DNA from: GCA-2731375 sp964344935
Lineage (GTDB): Bacteria > Pseudomonadota > Alphaproteobacteria > GCA-2731375
Length of the DNA: 64,000 nt
NCBI GenBank assembly: GCA_964344935.1
Contig: CAYFPL010000001.1
Coordinates: 62,001-126,000 of the forward strand
Direction of reading: 5' to 3'
Positions 1-8,548 of the stretch are shown here, one piece after another. The translations under genes and the position numbers were made by a program. Below the pieces are notes generated by a model. It made no database searches. It saw only the letters and a list, made by a program, of their open reading frames with translations, and had not been told where the DNA came from. Each line of letters opens with the position of its first letter. Position 1 is the first letter of the stretch.

Positions 1-430
1 CGTGATGGCCGCCGTTGTGGCGTTCCGAGAGTAGACGCCACAGGGGCAGATCGGCGATCTTGGCGACCAGATCCCAGACCGCCATGTCCAGGGCGCCGGC
101 CGCGACGGCCCGATCCCCATGGCCGCCTGGTTTCTCGTTCGTCAGCATTGCCGCGCGGATCTTTCGCGGATCGAAGTTCGTGCCATCATCGTCCAGCAGG
201 TCCGCCGCATCCGCCTCCATGATGCGCGGGATCAGGCGCTCGCGCAGTATTCCGCCCTGGGCGTAACGGCCGTTGGAGCAGAAGCCATAGCCCGTCAACG
301 GCCCGCCGTTTCGCTGCACATCGCTCTCTACCGCGACCACCGAGATGGTCATTTGCGAGAAGTTCACATAAGCGTTTTGAATTTCCGAGCTTATGGAGGC
401 CGTGGCCTCACGGATATCTCTGATGCGCAT
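1..430 (-). CDS. D-tartrate dehydratase-like enolase-superfamily protein (partial)
   Basis: The gene runs off the left edge of the window; about 143 N-terminal residues are visible. They begin MRIRDIREATASISSEIQNA and contain the block NEKPGGHGDRAVAAGALDMA, which I recognise from the capping domain of D(-)-tartrate dehydratase-like members of the mandelate racemase/enolase superfamily. That family removes water from a sugar acid or hydroxy-diacid with Mg2+. The catalytic barrel residues lie outside the window, so substrate specificity cannot be judged. The ATG at 428-430 directly abuts the stop codon of the upstream Ggt-like gene (431-433), so the two are very probably co-transcribed and translationally coupled. 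Alternative: another acid-sugar dehydratase of the same superfamily. Confidence 0.72.
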   Translation of the reverse strand, partial: MRIRDIREATASISSEIQNAYVNFSQMTISVVAVESDVQRNGGPLTGYGFCSNGRYAQGGILRERLIPRIMEADAADLLDDDGTNFDPRKIRAAMLTNEKPGGHGDRAVAAGALDMAVWDLVAKIADLPLWRLLSERHNGGHH

Positions 431-2143
431 CTACCAACCCAGGGCGTAGCAGGCGCGGCGCGGGTCGGCGCCGGATTCGAGCAGACCGGTATTTAGATCC
501 CGGCGGATGGTACACATGGCGCCCGCCATCCATTCCCATTCGCCCCACCATTCCACTTTATGACCCATGTCCGACAATTCTTCACCGACCGAACGATCAA
601 TACGGCCTTCCAGCTTCAGAAGGCCCGGGTGATAGGCATGCGGCGCAAAAGACTGCGGGAATGAATAAGAGGCGAAACGCGGCGCTTCCACCGCCTGTTG
701 CGGGTTCATCCCGAAAGCATCGATATTCAACAGGGTCTGCGCCATGGCCTGGCATTGCACGTCCGCCCCTGGGGTGCCGAACGGCATGGCCCATTCGCCG
801 GGCCGGATGGCAATGGCGGGATTGGGCGTCAGCCGGGGCCGTTTGCCCGGTTCGATAGAGGATGGATGCTCTGGATCAGGGCGGGATTGGGAACCACGGG
901 ATGATGGCACGAAGCCCAGTCCGGGAATGATCGGACCGTCGGACGAGGTATCCGATGGTGTGGCCGAGAAGATATTGCCTTTGGCGTCGACCGCACAGGC
1001 ATAGGAGGTATCAAGCGCATCCAACGCCGCGAGTTTCGGTTCCGGTTCTGCCTCATCCGGATCGCCCGAGGGCGGCATACCGGGCCACGCCTTGGCGGGA
1101 TCGATCATCGCCCGGCGCTGGGCGGCATAATCTTCCGACAGCAGCCAATCCATGGGCACATCAACGAAACGGGGATCACCGTACCAGCGCTCCCGATCGG
1201 CAACGGCCAGTTTCACCGCCTCGGTCACGTGATGAATATGGGCGGCGGAATTATGGCCCATGGCGGCAATGTTCTGGCCCTGCAGCAACTGCATGATCTG
1301 CAACAGCATGGGCCCCTGGCACCAGGGCCCGCAGCTGAATATTTTGGTACCGGCGACGTCGATGGAGAGGGCATCCTCCACCTCCACTTCGAATTCCGCC
1401 AGGTCTTCCAGGCCGATCAGGCCGTTGTTGTCCCTGTGATAGGCGGCAATCTTCTGTGCGATATCACCTTTGTAGAAGGCATCGCGGGCGGCCAGCAGGC
1501 CCGCCACCCGGTCGCCGTTCGAGGCCGCCTCGCAATCCGCCATGTATTGCAGGCTGTTGCCCATATCTACCTGGCGGAAATTCTCACCGACCCGCGGCGC
1601 GCGTCCGCCCGGCAGATAGATCTCGGCATTTGCCGGCCAGCGGGAATACTTCTTGGCCTTCTCTTCCACCACTTCGGCCATCAGGGCGTACATGATGAAA
1701 CCATCCTTGGCCAACCGGATCGCAGCAGCGGCAACCTCGCCAAAGGTCATAGTGCCGTACAATTCCAGCGCCTTGATCCAGGCGGCCGGAGCGGCCGGTA
1801 GGATGCAGCGGAGGATGCCTTCCGGCACGCTTTCGGGATACTCACGGGCAAAAAAGGCCGGATCAGTGGCCCGCGGCCAGGTGCCCAGACCCGATATGGT
1901 CACGACCCTGTCTTCCTCTGCCAGATAGATGATGATCGGTGCGACGCCCGCCACACCCACCAGTTCGCTTTGCACCACGCCCAGGGTGATGCCGGCGGCG
2001 ACGCCGCCGTCGATGGCGTTGCCGCCCGCTTCCATGACCTGAAAGCCGGCCTGGGTCGCCAGATAATGGCCGGCGGAGGTCATATGCCTATGTCCCCGCA
2101 ACGAAGGCCGGTAGGCATCCATAAAGGTGGCGGGCGGTTGCAT
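431..2143 (-). CDS. gamma-glutamyltransferase family protein
   Basis: A 570-residue Ntn-hydrolase of the gamma-glutamyltranspeptidase family. Members cleave themselves into two subunits and then hydrolyse or transfer gamma-glutamyl (or related acyl) groups. The predicted nucleophile is Thr379 in LDTSYACAVD, which aligns with the TTHYSVVD start of the E. coli small subunit. N-terminal landmarks are HYLATQAGF and EAGGNAIDGGVAA. There is no signal peptide, unlike periplasmic GGT, so it probably acts in the cytoplasm; many such homologues have unproven substrates. The ATG at 2141-2143 is chosen because AGGAGAG lies 8 bases upstream, overlapping the stop of the preceding hydratase. It is the fourth gene of a five-gene run together with a DUF1445 protein, which hints at glutamate or 5-oxoproline-like substrates (inference). 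Confidence 0.85.
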   Translation of the reverse strand: MQPPATFMDAYRPSLRGHRHMTSAGHYLATQAGFQVMEAGGNAIDGGVAAGITLGVVQSELVGVAGVAPIIIYLAEEDRVVTISGLGTWPRATDPAFFAREYPESVPEGILRCILPAAPAAWIKALELYGTMTFGEVAAAAIRLAKDGFIMYALMAEVVEEKAKKYSRWPANAEIYLPGGRAPRVGENFRQVDMGNSLQYMADCEAASNGDRVAGLLAARDAFYKGDIAQKIAAYHRDNNGLIGLEDLAEFEVEVEDALSIDVAGTKIFSCGPWCQGPMLLQIMQLLQGQNIAAMGHNSAAHIHHVTEAVKLAVADRERWYGDPRFVDVPMDWLLSEDYAAQRRAMIDPAKAWPGMPPSGDPDEAEPEPKLAALDALDTSYACAVDAKGNIFSATPSDTSSDGPIIPGLGFVPSSRGSQSRPDPEHPSSIEPGKRPRLTPNPAIAIRPGEWAMPFGTPGADVQCQAMAQTLLNIDAFGMNPQQAVEAPRFASYSFPQSFAPHAYHPGLLKLEGRIDRSVGEELSDMGHKVEWWGEWEWMAGAMCTIRRDLNTGLLESGADPRRACYALGW

Positions 2144-2153
2144 CTAATCTCTC

Positions 2154-2927
2154 CTAGCGGCCCTTGAAGACGGGCGGTCGTTTCTCGGCGAAGGCCAGCA
2201 TGGCTTCTTTGGAATCTTCGTACGAGGACAGCTCGTAAGTCATGTTCTGCTCGAAGCGGTAGCCGTCCCGCAGGCTCATTTCCTCAATGGTATTGAGGGC
2301 ATGCTTGGCAATGCGGGAGGCGACGGGACTCTTTGCCGCGATTGTGCGCGCCAATTCCATGGCCGCCGGCATCAATTCGTCTGGCGGCACGCAGGCTTCC
2401 ACGATGCCAAGGCGATAGAGTTCCGGCCCTGGCACCCGGTAGCCAGTCAACATCACCCGGCGGATCAGGGAATGGGGGAAGAGCCGCATGGCATGGCGCC
2501 CGCCGCCCATCAGGCCAACATCGATCTCGGGCAGACCAAGGCTGCCATTGTCCGACGCAACGAGAATGTCGCAACTCGCCGCCACCGCCAGACCGGCGCC
2601 CAAAGCGGGGCCGTTGATGGCCGCGATCACCGGCTTGCGGCATTCCATGATGGAATGAAAGCATTCCCTGGCCCGGCGGTTATGCTGCCAGGCATCACCC
2701 GGCCCCCGCTCCTCCCCCGCCTTGTTCTTGATGTTGGCGCCGGCCGAGAACACCTTGCCCGCACCCGTCAATACGGCCACCCTGACATCATCCAGATCAG
2801 AGATAGTGTCGAACACCAGCATCATGTCTTCATGGAACTGCTGGTCCTGAGCGTTCACGGGCGGATTGTCCATGGTCACCAGGGCGATGTGATTTTCGAT
2901 CTCGCAGCGGACGGTTTGGGTTTCCAT
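2154..2927 (-). CDS. enoyl-CoA hydratase/isomerase family protein
   Basis: A 257-residue crotonase-fold protein. It should act on a CoA thioester: hydration, isomerisation or related chemistry through an oxyanion hole made by SAGANIK (about residues 61-67) and the GPALGAG turn (about 106-112). Of the two catalytic glutamates of classical enoyl-CoA hydratase, the second is present (Glu134 in LPEIDVG) but the first position, normally in GGGxE, is Ala114 in GAGLAVAA. It may therefore be an isomerase, hydrolase or dehydratase rather than a true hydratase. It lies 10 bases from both neighbours in the run that ends with the D-tartrate dehydratase-like gene. Confidence 0.85.
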   Translation of the reverse strand: METQTVRCEIENHIALVTMDNPPVNAQDQQFHEDMMLVFDTISDLDDVRVAVLTGAGKVFSAGANIKNKAGEERGPGDAWQHNRRARECFHSIMECRKPVIAAINGPALGAGLAVAASCDILVASDNGSLGLPEIDVGLMGGGRHAMRLFPHSLIRRVMLTGYRVPGPELYRLGIVEACVPPDELMPAAMELARTIAAKSPVASRIAKHALNTIEEMSLRDGYRFEQNMTYELSSYEDSKEAMLAFAEKRPPVFKGR

Positions 2928-2937
2928 GATCGCTCCC

Positions 2938-3750
2938 TCAACTCACCCGGCCGCTGGGCAGATCCGTGATCAGCATGGAGCCTGGCTTGTGCGTAATGCA
3001 GAACGGCGGCTTGGCCGCCATGACCGCAGCCTGGGGGGTCACGCCACAGGCCCAAAACACCGGCACCTCCCCGGGCCTGACATCGGGCACATCGCCCCAG
3101 GCCGGCTCGTCCAGGGGTCCGATGCCGATGGCGGCCGGCTCGCCGATATGGACGGGCTTGCCGTGCATCATCGGGAATCGCGCGGTGACCTCCACCGCGC
3201 GCACCGCTTCGGCCATGGGCATGGGCCGCATGGAAACCACAGTGGGCCCATGGAAGGGACCCGCCGGTACAGTTTCGATATTGCTGCGGTACATGGGCAC
3301 GGTATAGCCCTGTTCCAAATGACGCAGCGGCACACCCTCGGCCAGCAGGGCTTCCTCAAACGAAAAGGAGCAGCCTAGGACAAAGGCGACCAGATCGTCC
3401 CGCCACAGATCGGTAATGTCATGCACCGTGTCCGCCAGTTCGCCCTCGCGGTAGACGTTGTAGGCGGAAACATCCGTGCGGATATCAATATCCTCGCCCA
3501 GGGTACGCAGCATGGGATCGCCGGTGTCCGAAACGCCCACCAAGGGACAGGGCTTGGGGTTACGCTGGCAATAGCGGGCGAAATCCAGGGCCAGATCGGC
3601 CGGCAGGATCGCCAGATTGCCCTGCATATAGCCCAAGGCCATGCCGCCGGTCTGGCCCGTAATCTCGCCCCGGCGGATCAGGCCGCGGACATGGGCGGGG
3701 CTGGCATCTCCCAAACCGTGATCGGAATCGTCGAATTCCCGCAATGCCAT
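2938..3750 (-). CDS. DUF1445 / D-glutamate cyclase family putative hydro-lyase
   Basis: A 270-residue protein of the DUF1445 (UPF0317) family, annotated in bacteria as putative hydro-lyase and related to the mammalian D-glutamate cyclase that interconverts 5-oxo-D-proline and D-glutamate. Recognisable family stretches are GLIRRGEITGQTGGMALGYMQ cut short here to its start (around residue 23), FVLGCSFSFEEAL (about 127-139) and VFWACGVTPQAAVM near the C terminus. It is a cytosolic single-domain protein. It lies 13 bases after the TPP enzyme and 10 bases before the hydratase. Its place beside a gamma-glutamyltransferase-like gene supports a role around glutamate-type compounds, but no substrate can be read from sequence. 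Confidence 0.8.
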   Translation of the reverse strand: MALREFDDSDHGLGDASPAHVRGLIRRGEITGQTGGMALGYMQGNLAILPADLALDFARYCQRNPKPCPLVGVSDTGDPMLRTLGEDIDIRTDVSAYNVYREGELADTVHDITDLWRDDLVAFVLGCSFSFEEALLAEGVPLRHLEQGYTVPMYRSNIETVPAGPFHGPTVVSMRPMPMAEAVRAVEVTARFPMMHGKPVHIGEPAAIGIGPLDEPAWGDVPDVRPGEVPVFWACGVTPQAAVMAAKPPFCITHKPGSMLITDLPSGRVS

Positions 3751-3763
3751 GATGCTGTCTCCT

Positions 3764-5455
3764 CTAGATTGCGGCTTCCAAATTGCCCAGCCGCTGGGTC
3801 AGCTTGATATTCTCGCCGTAATCCACCGGCACGGCGATCAGCGCCGGTCCGGGCTGTTGAAAGGCCTCTTCAAGCGCGCCGGCCAACTGGCCGGGCCCGT
3901 CCAACTCCCGGCCCCACATGCCAAACGACTTGGCCAACAGGTCGAAGTCTGGATTTGTGAAGGCCAGGTCCGAGTGTTTGCCGTCGAACTGATTCTGTTG
4001 CTTCCACTTGATCAGACCGTATTCGCCGTCCACCAGGATGACGCAGACGAAGTTGATGCCCCGTCGTACCGCCGTCTCCAGATCCTGGACGTTCATCAGG
4101 AACCCAGCGTCGCCGCAGATGAAGCCAACCTTGAGCTCCGGATGCGCAACCTTGGCGCCGATCGCACCAGGCAGGGCAAAGCCCATGGAACAGAAGCCGT
4201 TGGATATCAGACATGTGTTGGGTTCGTAGCACTGGTAGTAGCGGGACACCCACATCTTATGGGCGCCCACGTCCGATAGCATGATGTCCTCGGGTCCCAA
4301 GGCCGCGCGCACCTGATTGACCACGGTCTGCGGCTTCATCGGGAAGGCCGGGTCATCCGCTTCGCCTGTTAGGTCATCGGAAATAGCCTGGCGCAATTCG
4401 GCATGTCCGCTGATATCGAACAGGGGCAGAGAGCCCTCGTAACGTTCATTGATAAGCTCGTTCATTTGCCACAGTGCATCGGCAATATCGCCCACTACGT
4501 CGACGGAAACCGTGAAGTCATCGTCGATTTCCGCCGGTTCGAAATCGATGTGGACGATGGTCTTGTTGCCTTTGGCGTTCCAGAAACTGGGGGCATATTC
4601 CACCAGGTCGTAGCCGATGGCGATGACCGTATCGGCCCGTTCGAAGGCTGCCAGAACATGGTCCCGGCCTTGAAGACCAATGGTGTAGAGGCAGTGGGGA
4701 CTGTCCAGGGACACCGCCCCTTTGCCCATGAATGTATTGACGACGCCAATTCCCGTCTTCTCGGCCAGACGGCGAAGTTGTTGCGAGGCACGTTTTCTGA
4801 CCGTGCCGTTGCCAGCTAAAATCAACGGCGACTTTGCCGCGGCAATGGCATCGACGGCACGGGCCACCGCCTTGTGGTCGGCAGCAGGACGCCGGGTCAC
4901 GTCAACCGGCATGGGCTGCGATGTCACCTGTGCCTTGGCAAGGTCTTCGGGAAGCTCAATCACCGTGGCGCCCGGCTTCTCGGTCGTCGCCACTTTGAAG
5001 GCCTTGCGCACCACTTCCGGAATGGTGCTTGGGTTCCCGATAGAATGGGCCCACTTGCTGATGGGCCGGAACATGGCAATGGCGTCCATATTCTGATGGC
5101 TTTCCTTGTGCAAGCGCCCGGTGGACGCCTGCCCGATGATCGCCACCAATGGCGCCCGGTCCATGTTGGCGTCGGCCACGCCGGTGACAAGGTTCGTCGC
5201 ACCCGGCCCCAACGTTGCCAGACAGACACCCGGCTTGCCGGTCAAACGGCCATAGGTATCGGCCATGAAAGCGGCGGCCTGTTCATGACGGCACAATACG
5301 AAATCGATACTGGAATCCATCAACGACAGCATGACGTCGGCGTTCTCTTCGCCAGGAACGCCGAATATGTGGGTGACCCCCTCGGCTTCCAGACAGCGAA
5401 TGAATAGATCTGATGCCTTTTGCGCAGTGCCGCCCTTGCTACCCTGGTCAGACAT
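3764..5455 (-). CDS. acetolactate synthase-like TPP-dependent enzyme
   Basis: A 563-residue thiamine-diphosphate enzyme with the three-domain layout of acetolactate synthase large subunits. Glu58 in CRHEQAAAFMADTYGR is the cofactor-activating glutamate; the TPP/Mg motif starts at GDAGFL (448-453). The stretches TVIAIGYDLVEYAPSFWN and RYYQCYEPNTCLISNG resemble catabolic AlsS more than IlvB/IlvG. The metal-binding motif normally ends with an Asn about 27 residues on; here Val475-Asp476 stands in its place, so activity or metal use may differ. The ATG at 5453-5455 is preferred over one 108 bases upstream because GGAAGGAGAT precedes it and homology begins there. No AlsD decarboxylase or regulatory small subunit is nearby. 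First gene of the minus-strand run. Confidence 0.82.
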   Translation of the reverse strand: MSDQGSKGGTAQKASDLFIRCLEAEGVTHIFGVPGEENADVMLSLMDSSIDFVLCRHEQAAAFMADTYGRLTGKPGVCLATLGPGATNLVTGVADANMDRAPLVAIIGQASTGRLHKESHQNMDAIAMFRPISKWAHSIGNPSTIPEVVRKAFKVATTEKPGATVIELPEDLAKAQVTSQPMPVDVTRRPAADHKAVARAVDAIAAAKSPLILAGNGTVRKRASQQLRRLAEKTGIGVVNTFMGKGAVSLDSPHCLYTIGLQGRDHVLAAFERADTVIAIGYDLVEYAPSFWNAKGNKTIVHIDFEPAEIDDDFTVSVDVVGDIADALWQMNELINERYEGSLPLFDISGHAELRQAISDDLTGEADDPAFPMKPQTVVNQVRAALGPEDIMLSDVGAHKMWVSRYYQCYEPNTCLISNGFCSMGFALPGAIGAKVAHPELKVGFICGDAGFLMNVQDLETAVRRGINFVCVILVDGEYGLIKWKQQNQFDGKHSDLAFTNPDFDLLAKSFGMWGRELDGPGQLAGALEEAFQQPGPALIAVPVDYGENIKLTQRLGNLEAAI

Positions 5456-5568
5456 GCCCCATCTCCTTCCCAAGTTAATACCGGCAGCCAACCACCGGCT
5501 GGCCAATAGTGACATTTTAGGGAAGGATGGCGGCAGAATGTGAAAAATCGTAATGGGAGCCAAAGAAA
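5456..5568. promoter_or_regulatory. divergent promoter region
   Basis: A 113-base gap between two divergently transcribed catabolic runs. It must hold promoters for both. No convincing operator or strong -35/-10 pair could be picked by eye. A ribosome binding site (GGGAG) for the right-hand hydratase lies at 5555-5559. Confidence 0.5.
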
Positions 5569-6342
5569 ATGCCTGAACACTGTACGGCGGAAAAAGACGG
5601 CCACATCCTTATCGTGACCATGAACCGCCCCGAACGCATGAATGCGCTGCACACCCACGCGCATTTCGAAATGGATGAAATTTTCAACGACTTCGAAAAC
5701 GACCCCGACCTTTGGGTGGCCATCGTCACAGGCGCTGGCGATAAAGCCTTCTCCGCCGGCAACGATCTGAAATGGCAGGCGGAAGGCAATCCCACGGACC
5801 GCCCCGATAGCGGCTTTGCCGGTTTGGTCTCGCGCTACACCATGCAGAAACCGGTGATCGCAGCCGTCAACGGCCTGGCCATGGGCGGCGGCTTCGAGGT
5901 CGCCTTGGCCTGCGACATCATCATCGCCGCCGAGAACGCGTTCTTCGCCCTGCCGGAACCCCGCGTCGGGCTGGCGGCCCTGGCCGGCGGATTGCACCGC
6001 CTCTCGCGCCAGATCCCGATGAAACAGGCCATGGGCATGATCCTGACCGGCCGCCGGGTGATGGCCAAGGAAGGCTACGAACTGGGCTTCGTCACCGAAG
6101 TCGTGCCCGAGGGCGAAGCATTGGCAGCCGCGCGGCGCTGGGCCGATAGCATACTGGAATGCTCGCCGGTCTCCATCCGCACCTCCAAGGACGTGGTCAT
6201 GCGCGGCCAGGAATATGCCTCCGTGCGGGAAGCCTTTGAGGCGGACTACCAATCCGTTGAAGACATGCGCAACAGCCTCGATTTCATCGAGGGGCCCAAA
6301 GCCTTCGCCGAGAAGCGGCCGCCCGACTGGAAAGGCCGGTAA
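5569..6342 (+). CDS. enoyl-CoA hydratase/isomerase family protein
   Basis: A 257-residue crotonase-fold protein. Both catalytic glutamates of enoyl-CoA hydratases are visible: Glu110 in GGGFEVALACD and Glu130 in LPEPRVG. The oxyanion-hole segment is FSAGNDLK (about 61-68). It resembles carnitinyl-CoA dehydratase (CaiD)-type proteins, and a family III CoA-transferase gene starts 16 bases downstream, the same pairing as CaiD with CaiB. The likely job is hydration or dehydration of an acyl-CoA made by that transferase. Substrate is unknown; no carnitine-specific gene is present. Confidence 0.87.
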   Translation: MPEHCTAEKDGHILIVTMNRPERMNALHTHAHFEMDEIFNDFENDPDLWVAIVTGAGDKAFSAGNDLKWQAEGNPTDRPDSGFAGLVSRYTMQKPVIAAVNGLAMGGGFEVALACDIIIAAENAFFALPEPRVGLAALAGGLHRLSRQIPMKQAMGMILTGRRVMAKEGYELGFVTEVVPEGEALAAARRWADSILECSPVSIRTSKDVVMRGQEYASVREAFEADYQSVEDMRNSLDFIEGPKAFAEKRPPDWKGR

Positions 6343-6357
6343 GGCGTCCTTCCCCAG

Positions 6358-7578
6358 ATGGATCAAATCCATTCCCGCGACTACGAACCCGATGCACCTG
6401 CGCCCCTTGATGGGGTGCGAGTGCTGGATCTATCCCGCCTCGTCGCCGGCAACGCCCTGACCCATGTGCTCGCCGACTACGGCGCCGAGGTCATCAAGGT
6501 GGAGCGGCCCGGCAACGGCGACGATCTGCGCAACTGGCGGGTCGAGGGCATCTCGATCCATTGGAAGGTCTATGCCCGCAACAAGAAGAGTATCACCCTC
6601 AACCCGCGGGGCGCGCAGGGCCGGGAATTACTGTTGCAATTGGCCGAAGGGGCCCAGGTATTGGTGGAGAATTTTCTGCCAGGCACCCTGGAGAAATGGG
6701 ATCTGGGGCCGACGGTTCTGCACCAACGAAACCCTGGTTTGGTGATCGTGCGCATCTCTGGCTGGGGCCAAGAAGGCCCGGATCGGGATCAACCTGGTTT
6801 CGGCAGTCTGGTGGAGGCGCGCAGCGGCTTTGCCGCCATGAACGGTTTTCCCGACCGCCCGCCCGTCCTGCCGCCCCTGGCCCTGGCCGACATGGTGGCC
6901 GGTATGTATGGCGGCATGGCCACACTGGTGGCTTTGCGGGAGGTGGAGGTGCGTGGCGGCCGGGGTCAGGTGCTGGACCTGCCCCTGTTCGACCCCCTGC
7001 TTTCTATCCTCGGCCCCCAGGCGGCGGCCTACCAATTGACGGGAACTGTCAGCGAACGCACGGGCAGCCGCTCCAGCACCACGGCGCCGCGCAATACCTA
7101 TCAATGCAAGGACGGCCGCTTTGTGGCACTGTCGGCATCCATGCAGTCCATGGCCGAGCGGCTGTTCAAAACCATCGGCCGGGAGGATCTGATCGACGAT
7201 CCGCGCTTTCTCACCAACGCAGACCGGGTCCGCAACAACGATATTCTGGACCCCATCGTCGGCAAATTCATGGCCCGGCACGACCAGGCCGAATTGCTCG
7301 AGATTTTTCAGGCCGCCGGCGTCACGGTGGGCCCGGTGCACGACACTGCCGGCATGCTGGAGGACAAAATGGTTGAGGAACGGGAAGTCATGCTGCGGTT
7401 TCCAGACAACGAAATGGTCGAGTTGCCCATGCACAACGTCGCCGCCCATCTGTCCGAAACGCCGGGGCGCATCCGCCATCCCGCGCCGGGCTTGGGCCAG
7501 CACAACAATGAGGTTTACGGCGCCCTAGGCTTGAGCCCGGCGGACATTGCCAAATTGCAAGAAGAGGACGTTATTTAA
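6358..7578 (+). CDS. CaiB/BaiF family (class III) CoA-transferase
   Basis: A 406-residue class III CoA-transferase, the family of formyl-CoA:oxalate CoA-transferase and CaiB. These enzymes move CoA between carboxylic acids through an aspartyl-CoA anhydride. The N terminus shows the family signature LDGVRVLDLSRLVAGN, then DYGAEVIKVERPGNGDD and NKKSITLN. Asp178 in LALADMVAGMYGG is the expected catalytic aspartate. The stop overlaps the next start (TAATG), so it is translationally coupled to the CitE-like lyase. Together with the upstream hydratase it would activate, hydrate and then cleave a short organic acid (inference). Confidence 0.9.
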   Translation: MDQIHSRDYEPDAPAPLDGVRVLDLSRLVAGNALTHVLADYGAEVIKVERPGNGDDLRNWRVEGISIHWKVYARNKKSITLNPRGAQGRELLLQLAEGAQVLVENFLPGTLEKWDLGPTVLHQRNPGLVIVRISGWGQEGPDRDQPGFGSLVEARSGFAAMNGFPDRPPVLPPLALADMVAGMYGGMATLVALREVEVRGGRGQVLDLPLFDPLLSILGPQAAAYQLTGTVSERTGSRSSTTAPRNTYQCKDGRFVALSASMQSMAERLFKTIGREDLIDDPRFLTNADRVRNNDILDPIVGKFMARHDQAELLEIFQAAGVTVGPVHDTAGMLEDKMVEEREVMLRFPDNEMVELPMHNVAAHLSETPGRIRHPAPGLGQHNNEVYGALGLSPADIAKLQEEDVI

Positions 7579-8477
7579 TGACGGCCACCGCAAATGATCC
7601 CCTGCCCCTGTGGCGTAGCATGTTGTTCGTACCCACGAACGTGCAGAAATTCATCGACAGCGCAACCAGCCGCGGCGCCGATGCCTATATCCTGGATTTG
7701 GAGGATAGCGTTCCCGCCGACCAAAAGGCCCATGCCCGCACCCTGGTACGGGAAGCCGCCGCGGCGGTGGGAAAGAACGGCGCGGACGTGCTGGTGCGCA
7801 TCAACCGGCCCTGGCGCCTGATGGTGGGCGATATCGAGGCCTCGGTGGATGCCAATGTCTGCGCCCTGATGGTACCCAAGGCGGCGGATGCCGGCCATAT
7901 CCGGGCTATTGCGGAAATGCTGGATGAGCTGGAGGCGGAACGTGGCCTAGACATCGGACATACACGCCTGGTGGCCATGATCGAAACCACGGAAGCCTAT
8001 TTTCAGGCTGAAGAAATCGCCCGCGCCCACCCAAGGGTCGTGGCGATGAACCTGGGCTCGGAGGATTTCGCGTTGTCCGCTGGCATGCTGCCCGAGGAGG
8101 AGGGCCTGTTTCAGCCCACCCTGCATGTGATGTTCGCGGCCCGGGCGGCCGGCATTCTGCCTCTGGGTTTCGTGGGTACCATCGCAGAATACCGGGATAC
8201 GGAAATATTCCGCGCCCGGGCGGAACAGGCTGCCCGTCTGGGCTTCCTGGGCGCTGCCTGTATCCATCCCCTGCAGGTGGATATCCTGAACCAGGCCTTC
8301 ACACCGCCGGCTGAAGCGGTGACACAGGCCAAGGGCGTGATCGCTGCCTATGACGCAGCCAAGGCGGAAGGGCGCGGGTCGGTCGAATATGAAGGCAAGA
8401 TGATCGATGAACCGATTATCCAACGGGCCGAACAGACCCTGGCGCGGGCCGCGATGATCGCGGCAAAGCGCGGCTAG
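7578..8477 (+). CDS. HpcH/HpaI aldolase / CitE-like CoA lyase
   Basis: A 299-residue TIM-barrel protein of the CitE/malyl-CoA lyase family, which makes or breaks a C-C bond next to a CoA thioester with Mg2+. Family motifs are ILDLEDSVP (about 38-46), the arginine motif VRINRP, LVAMIETTEAY and the metal-binding GSEDFALS. The start overlaps the stop of the CoA-transferase by one base. As last gene of the run it probably performs the carbon-carbon cleavage of the acyl-CoA handled by its neighbours; (S)-malyl-, citramalyl- or methylmalyl-CoA-type substrates are possible. Confidence 0.88.
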   Translation: MTATANDPLPLWRSMLFVPTNVQKFIDSATSRGADAYILDLEDSVPADQKAHARTLVREAAAAVGKNGADVLVRINRPWRLMVGDIEASVDANVCALMVPKAADAGHIRAIAEMLDELEAERGLDIGHTRLVAMIETTEAYFQAEEIARAHPRVVAMNLGSEDFALSAGMLPEEEGLFQPTLHVMFAARAAGILPLGFVGTIAEYRDTEIFRARAEQAARLGFLGAACIHPLQVDILNQAFTPPAEAVTQAKGVIAAYDAAKAEGRGSVEYEGKMIDEPIIQRAEQTLARAAMIAAKRG

Positions 8478-8548
8478 AGGCGCAAATCTTAACAGGTTGG
8501 CAACCACATAGCCCTAGTGTGGGCGGCAAACTTTAATGTGGTTCAACC

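Noticed and set aside
5320..6372. 350-codon minus-strand frame across the divergent region
   Set aside because: It is opposite the crotonase gene at 5569-6342, whose family match is strong; no recognisable domain on this strand.
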